Assembly (NCBI RefSeq): GCF_002368295.1
Contig: NZ_AP018248.1
Span: forward strand, 1,088,477 to 1,152,476
DNA length: 64,000 nt
Direction: 5' to 3'
Source of the DNA: Tolypothrix tenuis PCC 7101
Lineage (GTDB): Bacteria > Cyanobacteriota > Cyanobacteriia > Cyanobacteriales > Nostocaceae
The notes under the pieces are model-generated. The model had not been told where the DNA came from. It worked only from the letters and a program-made list of their open reading frames with translations, and made no database searches. Of the stretch, positions 52,064 to 61,270 are shown one piece after another; within the stretch, counting starts at the first letter, position 1; the number at the start of each line of letters is the position of its first letter. Position numbers and translations under genes: made by a program.

Positions 52064-52318
52064 ATGAAAAAAAATTTTCAGGATAGAAGTTCAATACAGA
52101 CAAAAAATATTGTCTGGTCAAAATTGCGTAAACAACAGTTACTCCTGTCAACCTTGATGGCACTAGGATTCACCTTAGCAATTGCCCCTGTAGTTTATGC
52201 TGCCTCAGATGTCAATTTAGAAAGTCGCACCACATGGGCAATTGGCATTTTGGGACTTGTCACGATATCCCTTGTTATATACTTATTTGTTGTCGTCTTT
52301 CAGCCAGAAAGCTTCTAA
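52064..52318 (+). CDS. kdpG: KdpG-type small subunit with KdpF-like C-terminal helix
   Basis: 84 residues between kdpB and kdpC. It has a basic N-terminus, a first hydrophobic helix (LLLSTLMALGFTLAIAPVVYA, signal-like) and a second helix ending VIYLFVVVFQPESF, which matches the pattern of the tiny KdpF subunit (one helix ending in x-P-E-x-F). The position and size correspond to kdpG described in Anabaena kdp operons. It probably stabilises the KdpABC complex; that function is inferred from KdpF. Confidence 0.8.
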   Translation: MKKNFQDRSSIQTKNIVWSKLRKQQLLLSTLMALGFTLAIAPVVYAASDVNLESRTTWAIGILGLVTISLVIYLFVVVFQPESF

Positions 52319-52375
52319 CAGTTCAAAATTATTATTCAAGATTAAATTCAAAAGAGCGATCGCACAGATTATTGT

Positions 52376-52987
52376 ATGTCTATTATTCGAGAAATCATCA
52401 AGTCAATTCGTATAACTTTAGTACTTTGGTTACTAACAGCACTTATATATCCCCTGTTAATTTTAGTAGTCGGTCAAGTTTTTTTACCTTTGCAAGCTAA
52501 TGGCAGCATCATGCAAAATATAGATGCTCAACCAGATGCCCCACCAATTGGTTCTGCTTTAATTGGTCAGGTATTTACATCAGAGAAATATTTTCATGGC
52601 CGTCCCAGTACAGTGAGATATAGCCAAGGTAAAAAAGCCAAAGCAACTGGCATCTCTGGTGCGAGTAATCTTGCTCCTAGTAATCCAGAATTACTCAATC
52701 GTATTGTTGAGCAAGCTAATCAATTTCGAGACGAAAATGTTCAACCAACTGCAGATTTAATTTACACCTCTGCATCTGGCTTAGATCCGCATATTTCTGT
52801 GAAATCTGCTAGGCAGCAATTGGAGAGAGTCGCTAGTGCCCGTAACGTCAAAGCAGAAGAAATATTACCTCTAATTAATAAATATACTGATGATAGATTT
52901 TTATGGGTTTTTGGTGAGCCAGGAGTAAATGTTTTGCGATTAAATTACGCTCTTGATTTGCAAGAAATTAATCGTAAGGCAAATTAA
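52376..52987 (+). CDS. kdpC: K+-transporting ATPase, subunit KdpC
   Basis: 203 residues: one N-terminal membrane helix (TLVLWLLTALIYPLLILVVG) and a periplasmic domain with GSALIGQVFTSEKYFHGRPS, ASGLDPHIS and a C-terminal VNVLRLNYAL. KdpC assists assembly and K+ loading of the KdpAB pump. It is the last kdp gene in the window; the sensor gene kdpD, which follows kdpC in described Anabaena operons, is missing. Confidence 0.95.
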   Translation: MSIIREIIKSIRITLVLWLLTALIYPLLILVVGQVFLPLQANGSIMQNIDAQPDAPPIGSALIGQVFTSEKYFHGRPSTVRYSQGKKAKATGISGASNLAPSNPELLNRIVEQANQFRDENVQPTADLIYTSASGLDPHISVKSARQQLERVASARNVKAEEILPLINKYTDDRFLWVFGEPGVNVLRLNYALDLQEINRKAN

Positions 52988-52997
52988 TAAGTTTAAT

Positions 52998-53180
52998 TGG
53001 GCATGGGGCATTGGTAATGGGTAATGGGTAATTGGTGTTGGGTGTTTGGGATTTGTCATTAATTATTCTCCCCTGCTCCCCTTCGGGTTCGCCAGTCCCC
53101 CATCGTGACGGAGACCGCCAAGACGGGGGCTGGTCTCACCTGCCCCCTGCCCCTCTGCTTGACTCAGTCTCCCTCATCTC
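52998..53180. repeat. STRR and C-rich repeat block after kdpC
   Basis: GGGGCAT, TAATGGG and TAATTGG heptamers, followed by a TTGTCATTAATTATTCTCCCC block related to the 80-bp repeat at 431/1683 and a GC-rich hairpin around 53093-53145. Confidence 0.75.
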
Positions 53181-53182
53181 CG

Positions 53183-54955
53183 TCATCCCCCTAACCCAAG
53201 CTGCTGCTTCAATCCTGCTGGCACATTGAGCGCGGTTTCTAATCCGCGCACAGTTTCCCATTGCTGCTTTTCTCCCCAGGTCATTTCTTCTAGGTTGGCT
53301 TCGCTGACATCAGCATTGCTGAGTATGGCATAGCTCAGGTTGCTGTGGCTGAGATCCGCGCCATTGAGTAAAGCACCGCTAAGGTTACTACCGCTAAGGT
53401 TGGCTTGGTTGAGGTTGGCATAGCTGAGGTCGGTACCAAAAAGCATGGCATCACTGAGGTCAGCACCACTAAGGTCAGCATCATTAAGCATTACGCCGCT
53501 GAGATCAGCATCGTTGAGAATTACGTCGCTCAAATCTACACCGCTGAGATCTGCACCTAAAAACATTGCACCGTTGAGCTTCGCGCCTTGGAGTTTTGCA
53601 CCGTTGAGTTTGGCGTAGCTGAGATCAGCAGCTACAAGAATGGCATCATTAAGCTTGGTACTGAAAAGAATTGTGTCGCTGAGGTTGGCACCGTTGAGAA
53701 TAGCACGACAGAGGTCTGCACCACTGAGGTCGGCACGGCAGAGGTCTGCATGACTGAGATTGATGCTAGTTAGTTTAGCTTCGCTGAGGTTGGCACCAAA
53801 AAGTATCGCATGGCTGAGGTCACCACCACTGAGGTTAGCATCTTTGAGATTGGTGCTACTCAAGTCAGCACTAGTAAGATTGGCATTTTTGAGATTGGTA
53901 CTGCTGAGGTCGGCGTGGCTGAGGTTAGCGCGGCTGAGATCAGCATGATTGAGATTGGCACCGCTCAAGTTGGCACTGCTGAGGTCGATGCGGCTGAGGT
54001 TGGCATTGCTGAGGTTAGCACCACTGAGGTTGGCATCACCAAAGTTAGCACCTGTCAAGTTGGCATTGCTAAAGTTGGCACCTGTTAAGTTGGCATCTCC
54101 TAGGTATGCACCTGTGAGGTTAGCACCGCTAAAGTTAGCACCTGCCAAGTTAGCATTTCCTAAATAAGCGCCACGAAAGTTGCCGCCTCTTAAGAATTCC
54201 CCAACGATACTAGTAAAATTACCAATTTCTATGGCATCGCTATAGTTAATAATACGTAGGAGTTGCGATGTGAAAAAACTTTCTGTATCCGGTTGGCTGG
54301 AAGGATAAAACATAATATGCTGCTGAAGTTCAGCTCGCCCTTGGGCGTAGCGGTGTAGCTCTAAAAGTAATATGAGTACATTAAGTCCTGTATATATATC
54401 TACTTGCCTCAGTCCTATTTCGCGATTTTTCGCGAGCATCTGTAGCATTTTTTTCTGTGGCAAGTTATCATTCGGTGCTGCATCGATAAATTCCCCGTGA
54501 CACCAGCGACGATAAAATTCTTCTAGGCGTTGGCATAAGACCACTGGACGAAATTTTTTCCCTGCAATTAACAAGTTCATGACTTGTTCAACTATGTCTG
54601 GGGTCAACGCGCTCTGACCTAGTAAATCGTAAATTTGTGCATATAATTGGCGATATCTAGCGTTGAATCTCTGCACGTCTATACGGAGTGTAGCGGATGA
54701 CATCTCGCTTGTGAAATCTGGTAACCCACTGCTGGGGTTTGACCATTCTTCCAATCTTTTTTGTAATTGTTGAGGTAGTAAAGAGTCTGGTAAAGTATCT
54801 TGAGCAAATTTCCAGCTTGGTTCAAAATCTGGAGTTGTTTTTTCCCTAGAAGACACTGCTTCAGCTTCCAGAGATTCTTTCTGCGAGAACTCTGGTAACT
54901 TTGTACCTCTGGCGTAATTGCTTAAACGCTTCCAAATTTGCAATAAATAGGACAT
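53183..54955 (-). CDS. Long pentapeptide-repeat protein
   Basis: 590 residues. A soluble, helical N-terminal part (1-250) of unknown fold is followed by about 60 A(D/N)LSX pentapeptides (about residues 258-556) and a tail with WGEKQQWETVRGLETAL. Pentapeptide repeats form a right-handed quadrilateral beta-helix; about 60 units would give some 15 coils. No signal peptide. Related proteins include DNA-gyrase-protecting mimics and many cyanobacterial proteins of unknown role. Several repeats carry variants such as NLNHADLS and ILFGANLS, but the 5-residue register is kept. Its neighbour kdpC is convergent. Confidence 0.88.
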   Translation of the reverse strand: MSYLLQIWKRLSNYARGTKLPEFSQKESLEAEAVSSREKTTPDFEPSWKFAQDTLPDSLLPQQLQKRLEEWSNPSSGLPDFTSEMSSATLRIDVQRFNARYRQLYAQIYDLLGQSALTPDIVEQVMNLLIAGKKFRPVVLCQRLEEFYRRWCHGEFIDAAPNDNLPQKKMLQMLAKNREIGLRQVDIYTGLNVLILLLELHRYAQGRAELQQHIMFYPSSQPDTESFFTSQLLRIINYSDAIEIGNFTSIVGEFLRGGNFRGAYLGNANLAGANFSGANLTGAYLGDANLTGANFSNANLTGANFGDANLSGANLSNANLSRIDLSSANLSGANLNHADLSRANLSHADLSSTNLKNANLTSADLSSTNLKDANLSGGDLSHAILFGANLSEAKLTSINLSHADLCRADLSGADLCRAILNGANLSDTILFSTKLNDAILVAADLSYAKLNGAKLQGAKLNGAMFLGADLSGVDLSDVILNDADLSGVMLNDADLSGADLSDAMLFGTDLSYANLNQANLSGSNLSGALLNGADLSHSNLSYAILSNADVSEANLEEMTWGEKQQWETVRGLETALNVPAGLKQQLGLGG

Positions 54956-55456
54956 TTGGTATCTTTGATTACTATCTGATTACTGTTTAGTTAGAGATGA
55001 TTTAACGATTGAGATTGGCTCAGAAGCTGATCGGGCAAAAAAAATTTGTATAATTTATAACTTGTAACTATTAGAGATGTTTTGGTGGTAGCTAACCAAT
55101 CACAGCCTGACAATTTTTCTTTGTGTAAATCGAAATCACAGCTTAAGAAGTTGTGCCTTTTCCAGTAATGTCATCGATTTAGCATAAATTGTTATACTTT
55201 CTTCCCAGCAAGTTTACTAGTCTGGTGTCAAAATAATACGTACTGTATGCTACAGACACAATTGTTAGCAAAAATACTACAGTAAAACTGTCCAATCAGA
55301 TTCAAAAAAATAATGATAACTTAACGAAAAAGTTCACTGCTGTATATTAGCCAGCTAATAATATTTTTAGAATAAGCTTCAGTTAGATCAGCGCCAAGCG
55401 GCTTAACTTTACAACAATGAGAAATTAGCTATTGATTGTTATCGGGGATTGATTAA
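54956..55456. other. 501-bp divergent intergenic region
   Basis: Separates the divergent pentapeptide and metalloprotease genes. AT-rich, without heptamer repeats or a recognisable element; it presumably holds both promoters. Confidence 0.4.
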
Positions 55457-58400
55457 ATGAATAGATTAACTTTTTATGTAATTTTGTTGCATGGTTTGTT
55501 TTTAGGATTAACAACCGCTAGTGCTAAGTCTCTACCTAATAACAGAGTAAATACTGAGTTACACAGTGTCCAACAGGTAGATCAAGTTAGTGTAAAACCA
55601 GTTACAGCTAAGGTTACAGAAAAATCTGAGATTAGCCTACAAAACCTGAAAGCTTTAAAAAAGCTAGACAATAATGCTCTCAAACGAGCCTTAGAAGCAT
55701 CACAGTTACCCCATTCTTTAGGGAAAAAGACGGATCAAGTATGGGTGCTTAATCAAAATCAACAAGTACAGCAGCAACCTTTTAACTGGATAGTTCAAAG
55801 TCCGAAACAAGCTGGTAAACAACCTTTTTTACAAGCTGTCAAAACCCCAGACAAGCCCAGCGAAAAACCTAACTCATCGAGTAAACCACCAAAAAAGGAT
55901 GACTTAGAGCCTTTTGATGAAGTCACCAAAGACACTGAAAAGTCAGCGGGGGTGTTCACGCTTTATCGCCAAAAAGAAAAGAATAAAATTTATTTAGAAA
56001 TTCAGCCAGAGCAACTAAATAAAAATTATCTAGCTACCTCTACCTTGGAATCAGGTATTGGCGAACAGGGTATTTATAGCGGTATGCCTTTACAGGACTT
56101 TTTATTTTACTTTAAACGAGTGGATAATAACCTGCAATTTGCTGTCCGTAATGTTAATTTTCGTACTCGTGAAGGAGATCCGCAAGCGCGATCGCTCGCC
56201 CGGTCTTTTAGTGATTCTGTACTGTACACTATTCCCATTAAAAGCATTCATCCAGAACGCAAAACTCTGCTAATTGACTTGGGTGATTTGTTACTGACAG
56301 ATTTAGCCGGCTTATCTCTAAGTTTAGGAATACCAGGTGGCACAGATCAATCCTATTTTGGCGAGGCCAAAGTCTTTCCAGAAAACCTAGAAGTGGAAAC
56401 AGTTTTAAATTTTTCTGGTAGCGGCGGTAGCAGTAGCGACAGTGAAATGCTCAACTTTGAGTCTTTACCTGACAGCCGTGGCTTTACTCTGCGTCTGCAC
56501 TATAGTATCTCCCAATTGCCAAACAATAAATATCAACCACGTTTGGCTGACGAGCGTGTGGGCTATTTTATCACTGCCTATCAAGACTTATCTAAAGACG
56601 ATCGCGGCGACCCGTTTGTACGTTATATCAATCGTTGGAACCTAGAAAAAGCCGACCCACAAGCAACAATATCTCGTCCGAAAAAACCGATTGTCTTTTG
56701 GATTGATAATGCTGTACCTTTTGAGTATCGCGATGCCATTAAAGAAGGGATATTAATGTGGAATAAAGCCTTTCTTAAGGCAGGCTTTAAAGACGCAATT
56801 GAAGTGCGGCAAATGCCAGATAATCCCACATGGGACCCCGCAGATATTCGCTACAATACTATTCGCTGGATTAACACTATTGATGGTTTTTTTGCTAGGG
56901 GGCCATCCCGTGTTAATCCCTTAACTGGAGAGATTTTAGATGCAGATATTTTAGTAGATGGCAGCTTTGTCCGTGTACTGAAGAATGAATATCGTCAAAT
57001 AGTACAGCCTAACTTAGCATCTCCACGTAGTTCCTTATCGGCGTTGATGCAAAATAATATGCTTTGCGTCAATGGCTTAGGTGGCAAATCTAAAGATAAT
57101 CCCCAGCAGCCAGCAAAGCAAAAGCCTTGGTTAGGTCGTTTAGCGAAAATCGCTGGTGAGTCAGACTTATGCTATGGCATGGAAGCCTCGCAGCAATTTG
57201 CTTTGGGTTCCTTGGCAATGACACTCTTAGAAGACAACACCACTAGCCAAGAACAATTAAAAGACTATATCAATCAATACTTACGCTTAATTATTGCCCA
57301 CGAAGTTGGTCACACCTTAGGGTTACGTCACAACTTCCGGGGTAGCAATCTACTCCCGCCAGAGGAACTCAACGATCAGCAGATTACGCATCATAAAGGT
57401 TTGACAGCTTCGGTGATGGATTATATTCCGCCGAATATTGCCCCCCAAGGTACCAAACAGGGTGATTATTTCCCCAGTATGGTTGGCCCTTATGATGATT
57501 GGGCAATTCAGTACGGCTATACACCCACTCAAGCATCAACCCCCATAGCCGAGAAATCATTTTTAGAAGAAATTGCTAGCCAATCCGATCGCCCAGAGTT
57601 GAGTTACTCTACAGATGAAGATAGATATGACCTCGACCCTACTGCTAATGCTTGGGACAATAGCGGCAATGTACTGCGCTATTCCCAATGGCAGCTAGAT
57701 AATTCTCGTGTGATGTGGGATCGTCTCACCAAACGTTATCCCATTGCCGGAGAAAGTTTTAGCGACTTGAGCGATCGCTTCGGTACTGTATTAGGTAACT
57801 ACTTCCAAAATATTTTTTACACCACAAAATATATTGGCGGACAGTCCTTTTATCGCATTCGTGCTAGCGCCTCATCTACCAAACTAGGCGGACAAAAGCG
57901 ATTACCATTCCAAGCCGTACCAGTAGAAGAACAACGCCAAGCATTAGCGACATTAAATAAATATGTCTTTGCCGACGATGCTTTTAACTTCTCACCAGAA
58001 TTGCTGAATAAATTAGCACCTTCTCGCTGGTACCATTGGGGTAGCTATCCCATGATTGGGCGTTTAGATTACCCAATTCATGACTTGGTGTTAATCTTGC
58101 AGAGTGCGGTATTGACGGATTTACTTTCAGGCGATCGCCTTACCCGCCTCAAGGATATTGAACTCAAAAATCCTACCGAAAAAACACTTAGTATTCCAGA
58201 ACTATTTGATACTCTGCAAACTGATATTTGGACAGAAGTGATCAAACCTCAAAACAAACCCCTGAAGATTTCCAGCCTACGGCGAGGCTTGCAACGGGAA
58301 TATGTGAATATTTTGAGCGATATGGTGTTACGCAAAGAATACGTCCCCGAAGATGCACGTACATTAGCCTGGTATAAAATCAAGCAACTCAACGAAAAAC

Positions 58401-58501
58401 TAGCAGGAGCCAATTCTGACGATGAGTATACAAAAGCGCACATTTTAGAAACACGCGATCGCATTGAAAAAGTCTTGAATGCGCCGATCAGGAGTAATTA
58501 A
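55457..58501 (+). CDS. Large secreted zinc metalloprotease (DUF5117/DUF4953 type)
   Basis: 1014 residues. A signal peptide (LTFYVILLHGLFLGLTTASA), a Q/K/P-rich low-complexity linker (to about 160), a DUF5117-like beta domain, and a zincin domain with the extended motif HEVGHTLGLRH (His615, Glu616, His619, His625), the met-zincin spacing; a Met-turn candidate is SVMDYIPPN. Bacterial homologues of this architecture are extracytoplasmic proteases of unknown substrate. The 501-base upstream region suggests its own promoter. Confidence 0.88.
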   Translation: MNRLTFYVILLHGLFLGLTTASAKSLPNNRVNTELHSVQQVDQVSVKPVTAKVTEKSEISLQNLKALKKLDNNALKRALEASQLPHSLGKKTDQVWVLNQNQQVQQQPFNWIVQSPKQAGKQPFLQAVKTPDKPSEKPNSSSKPPKKDDLEPFDEVTKDTEKSAGVFTLYRQKEKNKIYLEIQPEQLNKNYLATSTLESGIGEQGIYSGMPLQDFLFYFKRVDNNLQFAVRNVNFRTREGDPQARSLARSFSDSVLYTIPIKSIHPERKTLLIDLGDLLLTDLAGLSLSLGIPGGTDQSYFGEAKVFPENLEVETVLNFSGSGGSSSDSEMLNFESLPDSRGFTLRLHYSISQLPNNKYQPRLADERVGYFITAYQDLSKDDRGDPFVRYINRWNLEKADPQATISRPKKPIVFWIDNAVPFEYRDAIKEGILMWNKAFLKAGFKDAIEVRQMPDNPTWDPADIRYNTIRWINTIDGFFARGPSRVNPLTGEILDADILVDGSFVRVLKNEYRQIVQPNLASPRSSLSALMQNNMLCVNGLGGKSKDNPQQPAKQKPWLGRLAKIAGESDLCYGMEASQQFALGSLAMTLLEDNTTSQEQLKDYINQYLRLIIAHEVGHTLGLRHNFRGSNLLPPEELNDQQITHHKGLTASVMDYIPPNIAPQGTKQGDYFPSMVGPYDDWAIQYGYTPTQASTPIAEKSFLEEIASQSDRPELSYSTDEDRYDLDPTANAWDNSGNVLRYSQWQLDNSRVMWDRLTKRYPIAGESFSDLSDRFGTVLGNYFQNIFYTTKYIGGQSFYRIRASASSTKLGGQKRLPFQAVPVEEQRQALATLNKYVFADDAFNFSPELLNKLAPSRWYHWGSYPMIGRLDYPIHDLVLILQSAVLTDLLSGDRLTRLKDIELKNPTEKTLSIPELFDTLQTDIWTEVIKPQNKPLKISSLRRGLQREYVNILSDMVLRKEYVPEDARTLAWYKIKQLNEKLAGANSDDEYTKAHILETRDRIEKVLNAPIRSN

Positions 58502-58504
58502 TTG

Positions 58505-58683
58505 GTATGGGGCATGGGGCATTGGTAATAGGTAATTGGTAATGGGTAATGGGTAATTGGGGTTTGGTGTGTGTTCTCCCACCTGACGGGAGCTGCAAAG
58601 CGTCTACATCCCCCTCATATCCCCAGTCCCCAGTCCCCAGTCCCCAGTCCCCAGTCCCCAGTCCCCAGTCCCCAGTCCCCAAC
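58505..58683. repeat. STRR block between metalloprotease and DUF1995 gene
   Basis: GGGGCAT, TAATGGG and TAATTGG heptamers, then about nine CCCCAGT heptamers, filling the convergent gap. Confidence 0.9.
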
Positions 58684-58684
58684 C

Positions 58685-59425
58685 TTAACTACTCAAAGCT
58701 TTGAGGAATCTTTGCAAACTCTTAAACACACTTGGCTTTTTAGCAGGTGTAGAGTCTGTTCCTGTTTGGGATTGTTTCATCAGGATGAGATCTAACTCAT
58801 CACCTGAAGGTCTGTTGGGTAATTCTGTAATTTTTTGATAGTCGCCGTCTTTTTCTACCCAAACTTCCCATAAACTAGGGTAGCAGCGGAAAACGGCAGT
58901 TTCGTCGTCTACAGGGCGGAGGTAGTAGGAAGATTCTATGGTGCTAATGAAACGTTGACGGGTTTGTCTTCCTGCGTAACCAATACCTACAGTTCCAGCA
59001 TCTTCGAGGCGGGGATTTAAGAGAACTATGGGGCGATCGCCTATTTCTTGACAAAGTTTTTCCATCTGCGGTACTTCTACAGCCGTTGGCGTAATAAATA
59101 GAAAAATTTCATCCTCTGGCTGAACTTTTGACCCGACAGGAGTTGCTCTACCTGTACCGATATCCTCAATTTTATATGGCGTATCTGCCCATTCACGACG
59201 AGCAAGGGCAGCAGCACCAGCATCAGCAAAGAAAATCTTCAAACGAGAACCGTAGTCGGCAAACATCGGTAGAAAATCTGCCGCCACCAGCATCATTTTA
59301 AGTTCGGGAAACAAATACTCAACTTGTAAGCGAGTACAGCCATCTGCTAAAGCAGCTTGGGTAGCTATGCGAGATTGGGCGATCGCTTCTTCAAGACTCT
59401 TGGGAAGTTCACTCATTGTCGGCAT
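58685..59425 (-). CDS. DUF1995 family protein
   Basis: 246 residues: SLEEAIAQSRIATQAALADG, FPELKMMLVAADFLP, RPIVLLNPRLEDAGTVGIGYAGRQTR and a C-terminal basic tail. The family occurs in cyanobacteria and plastids (LPA3-like proteins linked to photosystem assembly in plants); the bacterial function is not known. No signal peptide. Two in-frame ATG codons (59425, 59416) are possible starts. Same strand as the hydrolase gene 59 bases upstream, perhaps one operon. Confidence 0.82.
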   Translation of the reverse strand: MPTMSELPKSLEEAIAQSRIATQAALADGCTRLQVEYLFPELKMMLVAADFLPMFADYGSRLKIFFADAGAAALARREWADTPYKIEDIGTGRATPVGSKVQPEDEIFLFITPTAVEVPQMEKLCQEIGDRPIVLLNPRLEDAGTVGIGYAGRQTRQRFISTIESSYYLRPVDDETAVFRCYPSLWEVWVEKDGDYQKITELPNRPSGDELDLILMKQSQTGTDSTPAKKPSVFKSLQRFLKALSS

Positions 59426-59484
59426 TTTACTTGTGTGTATACTTCCATTGTTTCAGTATTGGCTGTCCAAACTGTATGGAAATA

Positions 59485-61152
59485 TTATTTGGTCAGCTGA
59501 TCAACTACAAAACCTAACCAGGGTTTGATATTTCTAGGTAAATCAGAATTCAGACGCAGGGGTAATTCTGGTTTAGAGAGAGATTGAGCGTAAGCAGGTG
59601 TCAAAAATGGTTGATAAATTTTCGCTTCTGGGGTTGACTGTTTGACAAACGCTAAGGTAACACCACGAACTAACTGACGCAGAGAATTGGTTTCGGAACC
59701 GCGCTTTTCTGGAAAAATGGTAGTGGCTGTACTAGCGCTATAGCTAGGATCGCTAATACTTAAGTGAGTTCCACCAATAGCAGTTAACAAATATTTGCTG
59801 CTTTGTAGTTGATTAAAAGGTGCTATCTGGTGTTTCAAGGATGGGGTTAAAGAATCTTCTGTACTAGTTAAAATTAATACTGGATTATTAATTTTATTTA
59901 GCCCTGTTTTACCAAACAGATTACCAACTACAGGGTTAAAAGCGATTGCACTTGTGACTCTTGGGTCTTTTAATTGTAGTTTCTTTTCTTTTAAAGGCGC
60001 AGCCGCACACTGCAACCAATCCCCAGGAGATTCGTTGATAGAAAGAGAATTTTGACAGAATTGTCTGACTGCTTCTAAGTCTACTTCTGGGCCTAACAAG
60101 GCTAAAGCTGTATAACCACCCAAGGAATGACCGATGACAGTGACTTTATCAGTGTTAAATTTTCCTTGTAGCGTTCCTGATTGATTGTTGAGTTTGGCTA
60201 GTTCGTCGAGTAAAAAACTGATATCTTTGGGGCGATCAATAAATTCTGTAGGTGCTAGGATTTGGGCTAAATTTGTTGGTGTTGAAGCTTGATAAATAGA
60301 ACCGTTAATATTGCTATCTGGATGTTCCATCGCCGCTACAGTGAACCCGTAAGAAGCTAAATGACCTGCTAAGTAGCTCAAGAATTTACGGTTTGCACCC
60401 AAACCAGGAGAAATCACAACTAATGGTGCTTGAGTGTGACCTTGACTCCAATAAATATCTACAGGAATGCTTCTTTTACGTTGTTTATCTTGTAAAGTTA
60501 GGGTTTGTTGTTGTACTGCTTCTTTACCAATAGCTGCAGGATCAAAGCTAGGTTGAAAATTTGTAGTATTTTTGACTAACAAATCTCTTTCTAGCAAAGT
60601 CCCTAAAGCTTGGCTTTGCAGGTAATTGCTGTTGAATTCTACGGCAATTTGAATGGCTTTAGTTGCATCTAATGTCACATTTTCTTCTGGGTAGGCGCGT
60701 AAAAACCCCAGAACACTCAAACCGTTAACTTGACGTAGAGAGAGGTTGAGTGCGCCTTGGAGACCTTCTACTGTACTACCTGGAATCGCAACTCCCAATG
60801 ATGAAATTAACTGTTGACCTTGTGGCGATCGCACCAGATCATCAAAAAACTTGTCAGCCAAAGCTGGATCTACTTGTACCCGCCGATTCAGTAATTCTTG
60901 AAATTGTGGAGTTAAGAAAGGGCGAAAAAGTTGTAGGTTTTCTGGAAGTTTCCCAGTTTTGGCAAATGCTTCAATATCGGCGATCGCGATCGCTTGCTGA
61001 AATGGCCCTAAGCGGATAGTAATTTTTTGGGCTGCTAAAGTTGAGGTCATCCCAGCACCCCAACTGAGTGCAATGGTGATGCTACATAGTAACCCTTGCA
61101 CCCAGGATATTGTACGCTGCTGTTTGCTACGCCAAAAATGCATATTAGCCAT
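59485..61152 (-). CDS. Alpha/beta hydrolase with N-terminal DUF1400 domain, secreted
   Basis: 555 residues. A signal peptide (GLLCSITIALSWGAGMTSTLAA), an N-terminal helical DUF1400 region (RLGPFQQAIAIADIEAFAKTG to about 200), then an alpha/beta hydrolase with the nucleophile elbow VIGHSLGGYTAL, an acid in ILTSTEDSLTP and a His in GGTHLSI. It resembles cyanobacterial lipase/platelet-activating-factor-hydrolase-like enzymes; substrate unknown. Starts at ATG 61152 or 61143. Followed closely by the DUF1995 gene. Confidence 0.86.
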   Translation of the reverse strand: MANMHFWRSKQQRTISWVQGLLCSITIALSWGAGMTSTLAAQKITIRLGPFQQAIAIADIEAFAKTGKLPENLQLFRPFLTPQFQELLNRRVQVDPALADKFFDDLVRSPQGQQLISSLGVAIPGSTVEGLQGALNLSLRQVNGLSVLGFLRAYPEENVTLDATKAIQIAVEFNSNYLQSQALGTLLERDLLVKNTTNFQPSFDPAAIGKEAVQQQTLTLQDKQRKRSIPVDIYWSQGHTQAPLVVISPGLGANRKFLSYLAGHLASYGFTVAAMEHPDSNINGSIYQASTPTNLAQILAPTEFIDRPKDISFLLDELAKLNNQSGTLQGKFNTDKVTVIGHSLGGYTALALLGPEVDLEAVRQFCQNSLSINESPGDWLQCAAAPLKEKKLQLKDPRVTSAIAFNPVVGNLFGKTGLNKINNPVLILTSTEDSLTPSLKHQIAPFNQLQSSKYLLTAIGGTHLSISDPSYSASTATTIFPEKRGSETNSLRQLVRGVTLAFVKQSTPEAKIYQPFLTPAYAQSLSKPELPLRLNSDLPRNIKPWLGFVVDQLTK

Positions 61153-61270
61153 TAATTATTATATTAGTTACAAAAAATTCATAACGCATAATTGTGACTG
61201 GCCAATATACACTTTTGTTGCAGTCTGGGGACATAAATCCTTAACCAGTGTCCCCAGTAACTAGACAAAT

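Noticed and set aside
53588..54167. Plus-strand open frames with repeated EVGTAEV-like peptides
   Set aside because: Antisense of the pentapeptide repeats, whose 15-base periodicity keeps several frames open.
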